Made by a program: the position numbers and the translations under genes
NCBI RefSeq assembly: GCF_018413525.1
Contig: NZ_JAHCDD010000001.1
Span: 93,158-157,157 of the forward strand
Length of the DNA: 64,000 nt
Direction of reading: 5' to 3'
From: Acidovorax sp. CCYZU-2555
GTDB lineage: Bacteria > Pseudomonadota > Gammaproteobacteria > Burkholderiales > Burkholderiaceae_C
Notes under the pieces: model-generated
What the model saw: the letters and a program-made list of their open reading frames with translations, nothing else
Database searches by the model: none
Told to the model about the DNA's origin: nothing
In this document: in pieces, positions 17,663 through 26,547 of the stretch
Numbering within the stretch: the first letter of the stretch is position 1
Layout of the letters: every line of letters begins with the position of its first letter

Positions 17663-20600
17663 TCACAGGGCTTCGACGTCTTTGGATTCCATGAGGCGCT
17701 CGGCGTCCGCACGGCCGAAGAGCCAGAACATGGCGGGGGTCAGGAAGGTGTCGAGCAAGGTGGCGCTGATCAGGCCGCAGAAGATCACGACCGCCACCGG
17801 GTGCAGCACTTCGGTGCCCGGCTGCTCGGCTTCGAACAGCAGCGGCGCGAGCGCGAACGCCGTCACCAGCGCGGTCATCAGCACGGGCGCGAGCCGTTCG
17901 AGCGAGCCGCGCACGATCATCTTGTGATCGAAGTTCTCGCCTTCGAGCCGCATCAGGTTCACGTAATGGCTGACTTTCAGAATGCCGTTGCGCACCGAAA
18001 TGCCGGCCAGCGTGATGAAGCCCACGAGCGCGGCGATCGACAGCGGCTGGCCCGAAAGCCACAGGCCCAGCACCGCGCCGACCAGGGCCAGCGGGATGTT
18101 GGCCATGATCAGCAGCGACAGCCGCGTCGACTGGTAGCGGCTGTAGAGCACGATGAACATCAGCGTCAGCGACACCAGCGACAACAGGCCCACGAGCTTG
18201 GAAGCTTCTTCCTGTGCCTGGAACTGCCCGCCCAGCGTGACGAAATAACCTTCGGGCAAAGGCATGTCGGCGATCACCTGGCGCATGTCGGCGACGATGT
18301 CGGAAAGCGGCCGGCCCTGCGAGTTCGCCGACAGCACGATGCGGCGCTTGCCGTCGTCGCGGCTGATCTGGTTGGGGCCGTCGCCTTCCTCGATGCTCGC
18401 GATCTTCGACAGCGGAACGCGGCCCGTGGGCGTCTCGATCAGGATGTCCTTGAGCCCGTTGGCCGAACGCGTCTCTTCGGGCAGTTTCACGACCAGCGCG
18501 AAGCGCCGCCCGCCTTCGACGATCTGCGTCACGCGCTCGCCTTCGACCAGGCTTTGCAGCGTGGCCAGCACCTGCGGCACGGGCACGCCGTACTGCGCGG
18601 CGGCCGCATAGTCGATGCGCACCTTGATCTGCGGCGCCAGCACCTGCTTTTCGACTTCGAGATCGGCCAGGCCGGGAATGGCCGCGAGCCGCGCGCGCAG
18701 CGCATCGGCCTGGCCGCGCAAGGTGTCGAGGTCTTCGCCGAAGATCTTGATTGCGATTTGCGAGCGCACGCCCGACAGCATGTGATCGATGCGGTGAGAG
18801 ATGGGCTGGCCGATCGAAATCGCCGCCGGCAGGTTCGCCAGCCGCGCGCGGATATCGGCCGAGATCTCCGCCATCGAGCGCGTGAGTTCGCCCGAAGGCT
18901 TGAGGCCTACGTCGAGCTCGCTCACATGCACGCCTTCGGCATGCTCGTCGAGTTCGGCGCGGCCGCTGCGCCGGCCCACGTGGGTCACTTCGGGCACCTG
19001 CTTGACCAGCACTTCGGCCTGGCGCGCGAGCGCCGACGTCTCCGACAGCGTCACGCCCGGGTTGAGCCGTATGCCAATCATCAGCGTGCCTTCGTTGAAC
19101 GGCGGCAGAAAGGTCGTGGGAAAGAACGGCACCGAAGCAATGGCCAGCAGCACCGCCACACCCGCGGCCGCGAGCGTGGCCTTGGGGCGGTTCAAGACCT
19201 TCTGCAAGCCGACCGCGTACTGGCGCTTGAGCCAGGCCAGCAGCCGCGTATCGCCATGGTCCAGCGACTTCATGCCGGGCAGCAGGTAGTACGACAGCAC
19301 GGGCGTCACCGTGACCGACACCATCAGGCTCGCCAGCGTCGAGACGATGAACGCAATGCCCAGCGGAATGAACAGCCGGCCCTCGATGCCCGGCAGCGCG
19401 AACAGCGGCACGAACACCAGCACGATGATCACCGTGGCGTAGAGAATCGCCGAGCGCACTTCCATCGACGCGCGTGCGACCAGCGCCAGCACATTGGTGC
19501 GCTGGCCCGGGTGGCGCGCGCGGTCTTCCTTCAGGCGCCGCAGGATGTTCTCCACATCGACCACGGCATCATCGACCAGGCCGCCGATGGCGATCGCCAG
19601 CCCGCCCAGCGTCATGGTGTTGATCGACAGACCGAAGTACTTGAAGACCAGGGCCGTGAGAAAGATCGACACCGGAATCGCCGTGAGCGCGATGATGGTC
19701 GGGCGCAGCGTTCCCAGGAAGAAGAACAGGATGGCGGCGACGAACACCGACGCGCCAATCAGCTTCCACTTGAGGTTGTCTATCGACGCCTCGATGAAGC
19801 TTGCCTGGCGGAAGGTCACGCGCGGCGCGTCCATGCCCGCGGGCAGCGAGGCATTCATGCCTTCGAGTGCCTGCTCGATGGCGCGCGTGAGCGCGATGGT
19901 GTCGGCCGTGGGCTGCTTCTGTATGCCCAGAATCACCGCGGGCTTGCCTTCGAAGCCCGCGTCGCCGCGCTTGAGCGCCGCGGCGAACGTGACTTCGGCG
20001 ATCTGGCGCAGCAGGATGGGCTGGCCGTTCTTCGCCGTGAGCGCGAGGTTGCTCAGGTCTTCGAGGCGCGAAGTTCTGCCCAGATGGCGGATCAGATATT
20101 CGCGGCCGTTGAGCTCGAGAAATCCGCCCGAGGTATTGGATGAGTAGCCCTTGAGCGCGGACTCGAGCTGGTCATGCGAAATGCCCAGATCGGCCATGCG
20201 CCGCGTGTCGGGCTGCACCTGGAACTGGCGCACTTCGCCGCCGATGGGAATCACCTGGGCCACGCCCGGCACGGCCATGAGCCGCGGGCGCAGCACCCAG
20301 TCGGCGTACTCGCGCACCGCCATCTGCGAGACCTTGGCGGTGTCGACGGGAATCGCGATCTGCATGATTTCGCCCATGATGGAGCTGATGGGCCCCATGC
20401 GCGGCACCACGCCGGGCGCTATGCCCTCCTCCATCGACGCGAGGCGTTCGGACACCATCTGCCGTGCGCGGAAGATGTCCGTGCTCCAGTCGAAGGTGAT
20501 GTAGACGAACGACAGGCCCGCCGATGAAACGGAGCGCACGGTTTCCACACCGGTCAGGCCGTTCATCGTGGTTTCGAGCGGAAAGGTGATCAGCTGTTCG

Positions 20601-20782
20601 ACCTCCTCGGCGGCCATGCCGCCGGCCTCGGTCATCACGGTGACCGTAGGCTTGTTGAGATCGGGAAAGACGTCGACGGGCGTGCGCGAAAGCGTCCACG
20701 CGCCGTAGAACATCAGCACCACGCTGGCGATGATGACCAGCAGGCGATTGGCCAGGCTGTTGACGAGAAGCCATTTGAACAT
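17663..20782 (-). CDS. Heavy-metal RND efflux pump (CzcA/CusA family)
   Basis: 1039 residues, full length for HME-RND pumps. It exports metal cations across the outer membrane using the proton gradient, with the adaptor and outer-membrane factor encoded just upstream. N-terminal helix LLVIIASVVLMFYGAW and TPVDVFPDLNKPTVTV are family hallmarks. The helix-4 proton-relay segment reads AIAIGGLVDDAVVDVEN (about 395-411), keeping the Asp and Glu positions of this superfamily but differing from the DFGx3DGAx3VEN of Zn/Co/Cd CzcA. The metal therefore cannot be assigned confidently. LPEGYFVTLGGQFQAQ and a large periplasmic loop are also seen. It starts 14 bp after the adaptor gene. Confidence 0.93.
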   Translation of the reverse strand: MFKWLLVNSLANRLLVIIASVVLMFYGAWTLSRTPVDVFPDLNKPTVTVMTEAGGMAAEEVEQLITFPLETTMNGLTGVETVRSVSSAGLSFVYITFDWSTDIFRARQMVSERLASMEEGIAPGVVPRMGPISSIMGEIMQIAIPVDTAKVSQMAVREYADWVLRPRLMAVPGVAQVIPIGGEVRQFQVQPDTRRMADLGISHDQLESALKGYSSNTSGGFLELNGREYLIRHLGRTSRLEDLSNLALTAKNGQPILLRQIAEVTFAAALKRGDAGFEGKPAVILGIQKQPTADTIALTRAIEQALEGMNASLPAGMDAPRVTFRQASFIEASIDNLKWKLIGASVFVAAILFFFLGTLRPTIIALTAIPVSIFLTALVFKYFGLSINTMTLGGLAIAIGGLVDDAVVDVENILRRLKEDRARHPGQRTNVLALVARASMEVRSAILYATVIIVLVFVPLFALPGIEGRLFIPLGIAFIVSTLASLMVSVTVTPVLSYYLLPGMKSLDHGDTRLLAWLKRQYAVGLQKVLNRPKATLAAAGVAVLLAIASVPFFPTTFLPPFNEGTLMIGIRLNPGVTLSETSALARQAEVLVKQVPEVTHVGRRSGRAELDEHAEGVHVSELDVGLKPSGELTRSMAEISADIRARLANLPAAISIGQPISHRIDHMLSGVRSQIAIKIFGEDLDTLRGQADALRARLAAIPGLADLEVEKQVLAPQIKVRIDYAAAAQYGVPVPQVLATLQSLVEGERVTQIVEGGRRFALVVKLPEETRSANGLKDILIETPTGRVPLSKIASIEEGDGPNQISRDDGKRRIVLSANSQGRPLSDIVADMRQVIADMPLPEGYFVTLGGQFQAQEEASKLVGLLSLVSLTLMFIVLYSRYQSTRLSLLIMANIPLALVGAVLGLWLSGQPLSIAALVGFITLAGISVRNGILKVSHYVNLMRLEGENFDHKMIVRGSLERLAPVLMTALVTAFALAPLLFEAEQPGTEVLHPVAVVIFCGLISATLLDTFLTPAMFWLFGRADAERLMESKDVEAL

Positions 20783-20796
20783 TTGAATGGCTCCCG

Positions 20797-21894
20797 TTAA
20801 CGGACTTGGTTGACCAGCGTCGCGCCTTGCGTTGCGACACGGTCACCGGCCTGCAGGCCGGACGTCACGGCCACCCGGGCGCCGTCGAGCGGCGCCGTAG
20901 TGACCACGCGCGGCTCCAGTCGTTCGGGCCCGGCCTTAACCCAGACGATGTCCTGGTTCGCGGGGTTACGCATCAGCGCGGCCGCGGGCACGGCAATGCC
21001 TTTGACGGTCGAGCGGCTCTGCACGAAGACCTTGACCGGCTGGCCCAGGGCCAGGGTGCTGAGCGCATCGCCCTGGGCGCGGAACACCATGGGCAAGGCC
21101 TGCTCGCGCAAGGAGCGCGCCGCGCCGACAAAACGCAGTTCCACGCGCTGGCCGCCGACCACCATGCTCGCGCTGGCGACGTCGGACGCCAGCGCGGTAT
21201 CGAAGGCCAGGGCCTCGACATTGACCTGCGCCGGGTCGACCACTTCGTAAACCAGTTCGCGTGCATCGACCACCTGGCCCGCGACCGCATAGGCCGCGGC
21301 AATCACGCCCGACACGGGTGCGATCAGCGGCTCGCGCGCGCCCACGGCCGCGGACAGCGCGGAAATGCGCGCCGACAGGCTTGCGCTCTCCGACTCTACG
21401 GCCTCGATCTCCTTGCGCGGCACGGTGTCGCTCAAGTCCTTGAGGCGCGCCAGGCGCTTGTCGGCCAGCGTCCGCGCTGCGCGCAGTTCGGCGATCTGCG
21501 CCGCCTGGCTCGAACGGTCCATCGCCGCCGTGGCGGCCGTGACATAGGCCAGCACTTCGCCCTTGCGCACGCGCTGGCCCATCACGGGCAGGCCCTTGGG
21601 GCCGGCTTCAATGCGGCCCGCGGTCATGGGCTGCACCTTGCCGCCCGCGTTCGGGTCCATCACCACGCGGCCCGCGAGCTCAATGGTGCGCGGCAGCTCG
21701 CCGGACTGAACGACCAGGGTGCGCAAGGCCAGCTGGCGTTGCGCGGGCTTGGGCAGAAACACGCTGCCGTCGGGCTGGCGGCCCGGGCCGTTGGCGTTGG
21801 CCACGGGCGCGGGGCCGCCATGGTCATGGCCGGCATCGGCCCAGGCGGGCATGGCGGCGGCGAGCAGGAGTGTGAGCAACAGCGGGCGCATCAT
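20797..21894 (-). CDS. RND periplasmic adaptor (membrane fusion protein, CzcB/CusB-like)
   Basis: 365 residues from the first of two adjacent ATGs (21894), behind GGGAGG at 12-nt distance. A signal peptide (MMRPLLLTLLLAAAMPAWA) is followed by HDHGG, a His-rich mature N-terminus. The lipoyl/hairpin core follows: ELAGRVVMDPNAGGKVQ, GLPVMGQRVRKGEVLAYV, a coiled-coil hairpin about 140-200 (RTLADKRLARLKDLSD, KEIEAVESESASLSARIS), then PVSGVIAAAYAVAGQVV. It overlaps the upstream small gene by 4 bp (ATGA) and precedes the pump gene. Confidence 0.9.
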   Translation of the reverse strand: MMRPLLLTLLLAAAMPAWADAGHDHGGPAPVANANGPGRQPDGSVFLPKPAQRQLALRTLVVQSGELPRTIELAGRVVMDPNAGGKVQPMTAGRIEAGPKGLPVMGQRVRKGEVLAYVTAATAAMDRSSQAAQIAELRAARTLADKRLARLKDLSDTVPRKEIEAVESESASLSARISALSAAVGAREPLIAPVSGVIAAAYAVAGQVVDARELVYEVVDPAQVNVEALAFDTALASDVASASMVVGGQRVELRFVGAARSLREQALPMVFRAQGDALSTLALGQPVKVFVQSRSTVKGIAVPAAALMRNPANQDIVWVKAGPERLEPRVVTTAPLDGARVAVTSGLQAGDRVATQGATLVNQVR

Positions 21895-22427
21895 GCTGCA
21901 CCTCCCGAACGACGAAAAGCGCTGCGGCGCAGCAGCCACAGACCGCCACCGGCCATGCCCAGCGCGGCCAGGCCCCAGGGCAGCAAGGCGCGCCAATCGC
22001 GGTGCGTGTATTCTTGGGCGGCATCGGCGTGCACATCGAAATCGCCGGCCAGCAGATCGTTCTCTTCACCGGCGGCCACGGTCACCGTGACCGAAGTCAC
22101 GCCGGGTGCCAAGGCCTGGGCCAGCGTGCCTTCGAACTCGCCCGCGGCGATTTCCTTGACCACGACCGGCGTGTCGCCCACGCTCACTTCGAGCGCGGCG
22201 CCGGCAACGGGCGCGTTGTCGGCAAAGCGGTCGAGATAGAGCGCGAGCTGCGTGCCGTTGGCCGTGCCGACGATTTCAAACAGTTCGGACGCCGCGGCAA
22301 AGCGTGGGATCACCGGCGCCGACGGGCTGGCCGCGGGCGCGTCATGGCTGTGGCCGGCATCGGCCAGGGCCAGCGGGCTGTAGAGGCCCGCGAGCAGGCT
22401 TGCGCCTGCAAGAATTGCATTGAACAT
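21891..22427 (-). CDS. Membrane-anchored periplasmic accessory protein of the efflux cluster
   Basis: 178 residues from the ATG at 22427 with AGGAA upstream; a GTG at 22445 overlaps the preceding stop but would spoil the signal peptide. Signal peptide MFNAILAGASLLAGLYSPLALA, then a short His motif (DAGHSHD), a beta-rich periplasmic domain (about 40-140; LYLDRFADNAPV, ALEVSVGDTPVVVKE, LAPGVTSVTVTVAAG) and a C-terminal anchor helix (about 150-168) with a basic tail RRSAFRR. Similar unnamed proteins accompany Czc-like clusters in Burkholderiales. Role probably structural or metal-sensing; not known. Confidence 0.75.
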   Translation of the reverse strand: MFNAILAGASLLAGLYSPLALADAGHSHDAPAASPSAPVIPRFAAASELFEIVGTANGTQLALYLDRFADNAPVAGAALEVSVGDTPVVVKEIAAGEFEGTLAQALAPGVTSVTVTVAAGEENDLLAGDFDVHADAAQEYTHRDWRALLPWGLAALGMAGGGLWLLRRSAFRRSGGAA

Positions 22428-22441
22428 GGAATTTCCTGTGC

Positions 22442-23680
22442 TCACTCGGGCAGCAGCCCGAGCGCCTGACGAAGTTGAGAGATGGCGGCGCCGACTTCGA
22501 GTCGGCTGCGGGCGGCCTGGCGTTCGGCCTCGAAAGCTTCGAGATCGATGCGCAGCCGCGTGGGCAGATCGCTTTCGCCGAGGCGAAAAGCCTTGTCGAA
22601 GAAACCGCGCGACTCGCCGGCCAGGGTGGCGCGCCGTTCGGCGGCGGCGCGCGCCTGCGTCAGCAGTTCGACGCGCGTGCGCGCCAGCGCGATACGGGAG
22701 TCGATGCGCTGCATTTCCAGGTCGAGCTGGCTTTGCGCTTCGAGCAGGTCGGCGCTCGCATTCGCGATGCGGGCGTCGCTGACACTCGAGCGCCCCAGGG
22801 GAATGCGCACACCGACATTGATGCTCTGCGCCGAGCGCTCGCCGCGCGCATCGCGCTCGTGCGTCGTGCCCAGCGACAGCTCGGGGTTGGCGCGCGTCTG
22901 CACGCCGGCCAGCTCCTGCTGGCGCCGTGCCAGATCGACCTTGGCCTGCAGATCGCGCAGCGCGGGATGGTCGGCCACGGGCGTCTGCGCGGGCAGCGGC
23001 TCTTGGGGGCCCTCGCCGAGTTCCTGGGCGGTGAGGGCCTGCCAGACCTGGGCGGTCTGCGCCACGGCGACCGCGGCTTCGGCCACGGCGCTTTGCGCCA
23101 CCGCCACCGCCGAATCGGCCTGGTGGGCGTCGGCGCGCGCGAGATCGCCGGCCGTGACGCGGCGCAGCACGTCCCGGGCAATGCCCTGGGCGCTGAGCAG
23201 TTTCTCCTGCGCGACCTGCTGCTCGATGCGCGCGCGCTGCTGCGCCCAGTACGCTTCGCGCACTTCATCAGCGAGGCGCCACCGGGCCGCGCCCACGAGT
23301 GCGTCGACCGCATGCGCCTGCGACTGCGCCGCGGCCTGCGACTTCGCGCGCTCGCCCGGCGACCACAGCGGCACGGACACCGCGGCTTCGTACTCGCGCG
23401 ATCCTTCGTTGCGATGCCAGCGATCGCTGCGCGTCGAGAGATCGAGCGCCATGGTCTGCGGCGTCCAGCGCTCGGCGGCGCGCAGGCCTGCGGCGGCGGC
23501 ATCGCGGCGCAGCGCCGCCGAGCGCTGTTCCGGCTGCTTGGCCCAGGCGGTTTCAAAGCCCAGTCGCAACGGCGTCTGGGAAGGAGATTGGGCACTGCCC
23601 GTCTGGGCATGGCCCAAGATGGCGGCCGTCAGCAATGCGGCCGCCAGAATGCCGGGGGAAGCCCAGCGTATGCGTTTCAT
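22442..23680 (-). CDS. Outer-membrane efflux factor (TolC/CzcC-like)
   Basis: 412 residues. The start at 23680 opens a signal peptide (MKRIRWASPGILAAALLTAA, cleavage near GHAQT). Two OEP repeats follow, with long coiled-coil helices: AWAKQPEQRSAALRRDAAA, ARADAHQADSAVAVAQSAV and, in the second half, DLLEAQSQLDLEMQRIDSRI. GVRIPLGRSSVSDARIA is a typical beta-strand/helix junction. It forms the outer-membrane duct for the adaptor and pump encoded downstream, and ends 15 bp before the accessory gene. Confidence 0.9.
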   Translation of the reverse strand: MKRIRWASPGILAAALLTAAILGHAQTGSAQSPSQTPLRLGFETAWAKQPEQRSAALRRDAAAAGLRAAERWTPQTMALDLSTRSDRWHRNEGSREYEAAVSVPLWSPGERAKSQAAAQSQAHAVDALVGAARWRLADEVREAYWAQQRARIEQQVAQEKLLSAQGIARDVLRRVTAGDLARADAHQADSAVAVAQSAVAEAAVAVAQTAQVWQALTAQELGEGPQEPLPAQTPVADHPALRDLQAKVDLARRQQELAGVQTRANPELSLGTTHERDARGERSAQSINVGVRIPLGRSSVSDARIANASADLLEAQSQLDLEMQRIDSRIALARTRVELLTQARAAAERRATLAGESRGFFDKAFRLGESDLPTRLRIDLEAFEAERQAARSRLEVGAAISQLRQALGLLPE

Positions 23681-23778
23681 GGAATGTTCGTCGTGAATGC
23701 GGGCGCGTGCCCGCGGGTCCAAAAGTCGACGAAGACGCCCCGCCCCTGTTCAGGGAGCGCGGCCGGTCCTCGCCGGCG

Positions 23779-24129
23779 TCAGGCGACGAAAAAGGAAGGG
23801 GGACGCAGCAGGCTGCCTGGCGGCGGCTCGGGAAATGCGACGCTGCCGTGCGCCTGCAGATAGCCTTCGGCCCACGGCGGATGCGCGGCGTCCGATGTGG
23901 GCAAATAAGCCACACCGATGCCGTGGCAGGTGTGGCAATCGGGGTGTGGCTGCAGCGCATCATTGGCCGACGCGCTGGCGTCGCCAGCGTGCGCATCATC
24001 GCTGTGGCGGTGTTCGTGGTGGCCGAAATGGGCCGCCCCTTGCTCATGCTCACACACGCTTGCAGCCGCCGCCCAGCTCCATTGGAGAGGCAGAAGACAC
24101 ATCATGGAAATGAGAATGAGGCGGCGCAT
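23779..24129 (-). CDS. Small His/Cys-rich secreted protein heading the efflux cluster
   Basis: 116 residues with signal peptide MRRLILISMMCLLPLQWSWA. The mature part is rich in His (EHEQGAAHFGHHEHRHSDDAH) and has Cys in SVCEH and HPDCHTCHG, a plausible periplasmic metal-binding site. CHTCH fits the CxxCH spacing, but in so short a His-rich protein it more likely binds metal than heme. It is the first gene of the cluster, 98 bp before the outer-membrane factor. Similar small leader genes occur in czc/cus loci as metal buffers or sensors. Confidence 0.75.
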   Translation of the reverse strand: MRRLILISMMCLLPLQWSWAAAASVCEHEQGAAHFGHHEHRHSDDAHAGDASASANDALQPHPDCHTCHGIGVAYLPTSDAAHPPWAEGYLQAHGSVAFPEPPPGSLLRPPSFFVA

Positions 24130-24404
24130 TGAGCTCAGAGTCTAACGGCTAACAAAAACGATAGTGAGCGGCAATGCCTTGATTTTGCAAGTTCATTTCG
24201 CGGGCGGCGATGCCGCAGGACGCAGCGTGTCGGGCGCCCTCCCCCTGTGCAAAACAGCCCGCCATATTTCGAAAAATTCAATATCTTAAAAAATGCGGAC
24301 CGCATATTTTTAGATATTGCATCTGTTTTCAAAACAGCAAACAAATTACAAAGCAAAACAATTTACACAATTTGACGCACTTGGAATTATTTTAGAAGAT
24401 TCTT
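24130..24404. other. AT-rich intergenic stretch upstream of the efflux cluster
   Basis: Base composition changes abruptly: runs such as AAAAATTCAATATC and CAAAACAGCAAACAAATT contrast with the surrounding GC-rich DNA. It must hold the promoter of the efflux cluster (start 24129) and the 3' end of the preceding paralogue. A short palindrome AGAAGATTCTTCT near 24393-24405 may be that gene's weak terminator. No open frame of note. Confidence 0.6.
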
Positions 24405-25115
24405 CTATTTGGCTTGCGCAGCGATTCTCTGCGAAGACTTGGCAGCTTCTTCTTTTTCCAAGGTAAGGCCTTCACGACGGTACATATAGGCACCGAACAA
24501 GGCACCGCCCACAAGACTCAATGGATTGGAAGATCCGGCGATCAGCAACAGGTTGTTCATCGTCACCCCACTCCATACGCCTGCGGAAGCCTTGAGTCCC
24601 GTCTTGCGCAGTGTCGACTCCTGATTATCAAAATAATAGATAATTCCGGCCTTGATCACAAACAGACCAAGCAAGCCAGCCGGCGAAGTATTGATCAGAC
24701 CGTTTTGCTCGGCAAGACCTGCCTGACCCAGGCCAATGTGAGTAGTTACACTGTCACCCAGCGCTCCTGCCAGCGGAATGGAGGAGGCGCCCGAATACCC
24801 GACTACCCTCTTTGGGGGATACTCCAACGGAATGGACTCCCCTGCGGAATACTTGACCACCTTGATTTTCGGCACAGATTCATTTGCCTGTGCAACTTCT
24901 ATATTTTTGGTTTTCTGAATCTCCTTTGGGTAACCCAAGGGTATGGAATCACCTGCCGAATAACGGGTGACCTTGTTGGTTGAATTTTTTGTGGTGTTGC
25001 TGAGTTGCGAAGCGTCATTGCTATTCGAATGAAGCCCCTCATTTTCATCGCGGGCATGTGCCGTTGCTGTACAAACTACCGCTACTGCAGCAGATATAAT
25101 CAATTTTCTTAACAT
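24405..25115 (-). CDS. Secreted/membrane protein with YSAG[ED]SI repeats (paralogue 2, AT-rich)
   Basis: 236 residues. Signal peptide MLRKLIISAAVAVVCTATAHA, then a Ser/Asn-rich spacer and three motif copies: RYSAGDSIPLGYP (51-63), KYSAGESIPLEYP (88-100) and GYSGASSIPLAG (106-117). The third leads directly into the same C-terminal domain as at 16232-17008 (GDSVTTHIGL, GLFVIKAGIIYYFD, WSGVTMNNLLLIAGSSNPLS, LFGAYMYRRE). Domain identity is very high while the N-termini diverge. Base composition is markedly more AT-rich than its paralogue and neighbours, suggesting acquisition from another source. Family and function not recognised. Confidence 0.75.
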   Translation of the reverse strand: MLRKLIISAAVAVVCTATAHARDENEGLHSNSNDASQLSNTTKNSTNKVTRYSAGDSIPLGYPKEIQKTKNIEVAQANESVPKIKVVKYSAGESIPLEYPPKRVVGYSGASSIPLAGALGDSVTTHIGLGQAGLAEQNGLINTSPAGLLGLFVIKAGIIYYFDNQESTLRKTGLKASAGVWSGVTMNNLLLIAGSSNPLSLVGGALFGAYMYRREGLTLEKEEAAKSSQRIAAQAK

Positions 25116-25225
25116 TTCAATTATCCAATTACTCTTTCATACAAATCCGCCAGAATTATAATTGGAATCAAAAAAACAGCGCTTTTCGGTAAAAAGTACA
25201 AGGTTTATTTCAATCTGTCATAAAG

Positions 25226-26209
25226 CTATGGCAGCACGCCGTCGCATTGCCCGCCATCGCTGCGCCAGCGCGTGAAGTGCGGCATGCGCAGCAACTGGTC
25301 CAGCGTCACGCCCTGTCCGGCAGAGGTCGCGAAGCGATTGATGGCCAGCCCGCGCTCATCGGTGGTCGCGTAAAAGCTGTGCGCGACCCGGTCATTGGTG
25401 TCCAGGCCCACCAGCCCGCCAGCGACCGCGCCCGCTGCGCTCACGGCGCCGCTCGCATAGCTGTCGGAGATGAGCGCCAGGCCGCGCAACGCGTCGTTGT
25501 AGCCCACCAGTCCGCCCACATAGTCCCGGCCCTCGACCACCCCGCTCGCATAGGCTTGCTTGATGCTCGCGCTGCCCGCGTAAGCTTCGTTGTGCCCCAC
25601 CAGTCCGCCTACATTGCTGCCCGTGCCGCGCACTGCAGCGCCCGCGTGGGAGCGCGAGATAGTGCTGCGGCCGCCGTAACTTTCGTTATGTCCCACCAGA
25701 CCGCCAATAGTTCCAGATGCGGTGACCGGTACCAGGGCGCAGGCCCGGTCGATGCGGGCGCTGCCATCGACGGCTTCGTGGTGCCCGACCAGCGCACCGA
25801 CGTTTTCGCCGCCCGTCACCTGGCCGCCCACCAGGCGCACATTGCGCAGCGTGGCATTGCGCGTGCGGCCAAACAGGCCCACGTTGTTTTCGCCGGGGCG
25901 ATGGATGAACAAACCATGGATGACGTGGCCGCGGCCATCGAAGCTGCCGGTAAAGGGTGCGCCATCGCGGCCTATCGGCGCAAAACCCGCACCGCCGTTC
26001 CAGTCCGCCGTGGCGCGGGCGTCTATGGATTGGGCCAACGCGTAATGACCAGCGAGGCCGTGGCCCATGGCCTGCAAGCCTTCGATGCTGTAGATAAGCG
26101 TTTCGCGCCGACCCGCGCCCTCGTTCACGGCAGCCTGGGCATGGACCAGCGCTGCCAGCGCCATGGTAGGCAACGTCGCTAGCGCCAAGACAAGCGGGGG
26201 GAAGCGCAT
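25226..26209 (-). CDS. Secreted GLUG-repeat protein
   Basis: 327 residues with signal peptide MRFPPLVLALATLPTMALAA (cleavage near VHAQA). After FTGSFDGRGHVIHGLFI, a segment typical of these proteins, come about five GLUG-type repeats: NVGALVGHHE, TIGGLVGHNE, NVGGLVGHNE, YVGGLVGYND and VAGGLVGLD. Each of the first four is followed by a similar 20-residue tail ending in a beta strand, so a small right-handed beta-helix is likely. GLUG repeats normally sit in large surface proteins and adhesins. This is a short stand-alone version, without an obvious anchor or secretion domain. It lies 110 bp upstream of the AT-rich YSAG paralogue on the same strand. Confidence 0.8.
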   Translation of the reverse strand: MRFPPLVLALATLPTMALAALVHAQAAVNEGAGRRETLIYSIEGLQAMGHGLAGHYALAQSIDARATADWNGGAGFAPIGRDGAPFTGSFDGRGHVIHGLFIHRPGENNVGLFGRTRNATLRNVRLVGGQVTGGENVGALVGHHEAVDGSARIDRACALVPVTASGTIGGLVGHNESYGGRSTISRSHAGAAVRGTGSNVGGLVGHNEAYAGSASIKQAYASGVVEGRDYVGGLVGYNDALRGLALISDSYASGAVSAAGAVAGGLVGLDTNDRVAHSFYATTDERGLAINRFATSAGQGVTLDQLLRMPHFTRWRSDGGQCDGVLP

Positions 26210-26547
26210 GGGTTGTGGTCCGTTAATTTTCGCCTCTGACCCGCTTCATTGGGAACCGTTTACGGCGCAAAGCGTGCCGGCAAAAGGCCCGCGACTATCC
26301 CAGCGCCAAGCCCGCAGCGCCGGCTCCACCGACACCTGAAGCATGCGACCCTCCTAGGTGACATTCCCAGGATGCAAACCCGCGGCCTGTACGCACAATG
26401 GGGTGACCGCAGGCAGCGGCCACACCCAAGCCGCACCTTCATCGCTCCCTACGCAACAGGCACCCCAAGCCGGTGGCTGGCGGTCCTCGCTCATCCCTAC
26501 ATTGCCGGGCCCTGCTCCAGCGCAGCGGCCGGCTGCCTGATTGCCAC
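26210..26547. other. Intergenic region between divergent genes, no gene seen
   Basis: 338 bp between the GLUG gene (-) and the E1-alpha gene (+). It should contain both promoters. I see no convincing open frame, hairpin with T-run or repeat. A short CCTAGG palindrome lies near 26352, and nothing else stands out. Confidence 0.5.

Noticed and set aside
17654..20143. Long + strand open frame of about 829 codons
   Set aside because: Lies opposite the RND pump gene; the translation is Arg/Gln/His-rich without any domain.
23779..24129. CHTCH in the small cluster protein as a heme c site
   Set aside because: The protein is short and His-rich with no cytochrome fold; metal binding is more likely, though heme cannot be excluded from the motif alone.
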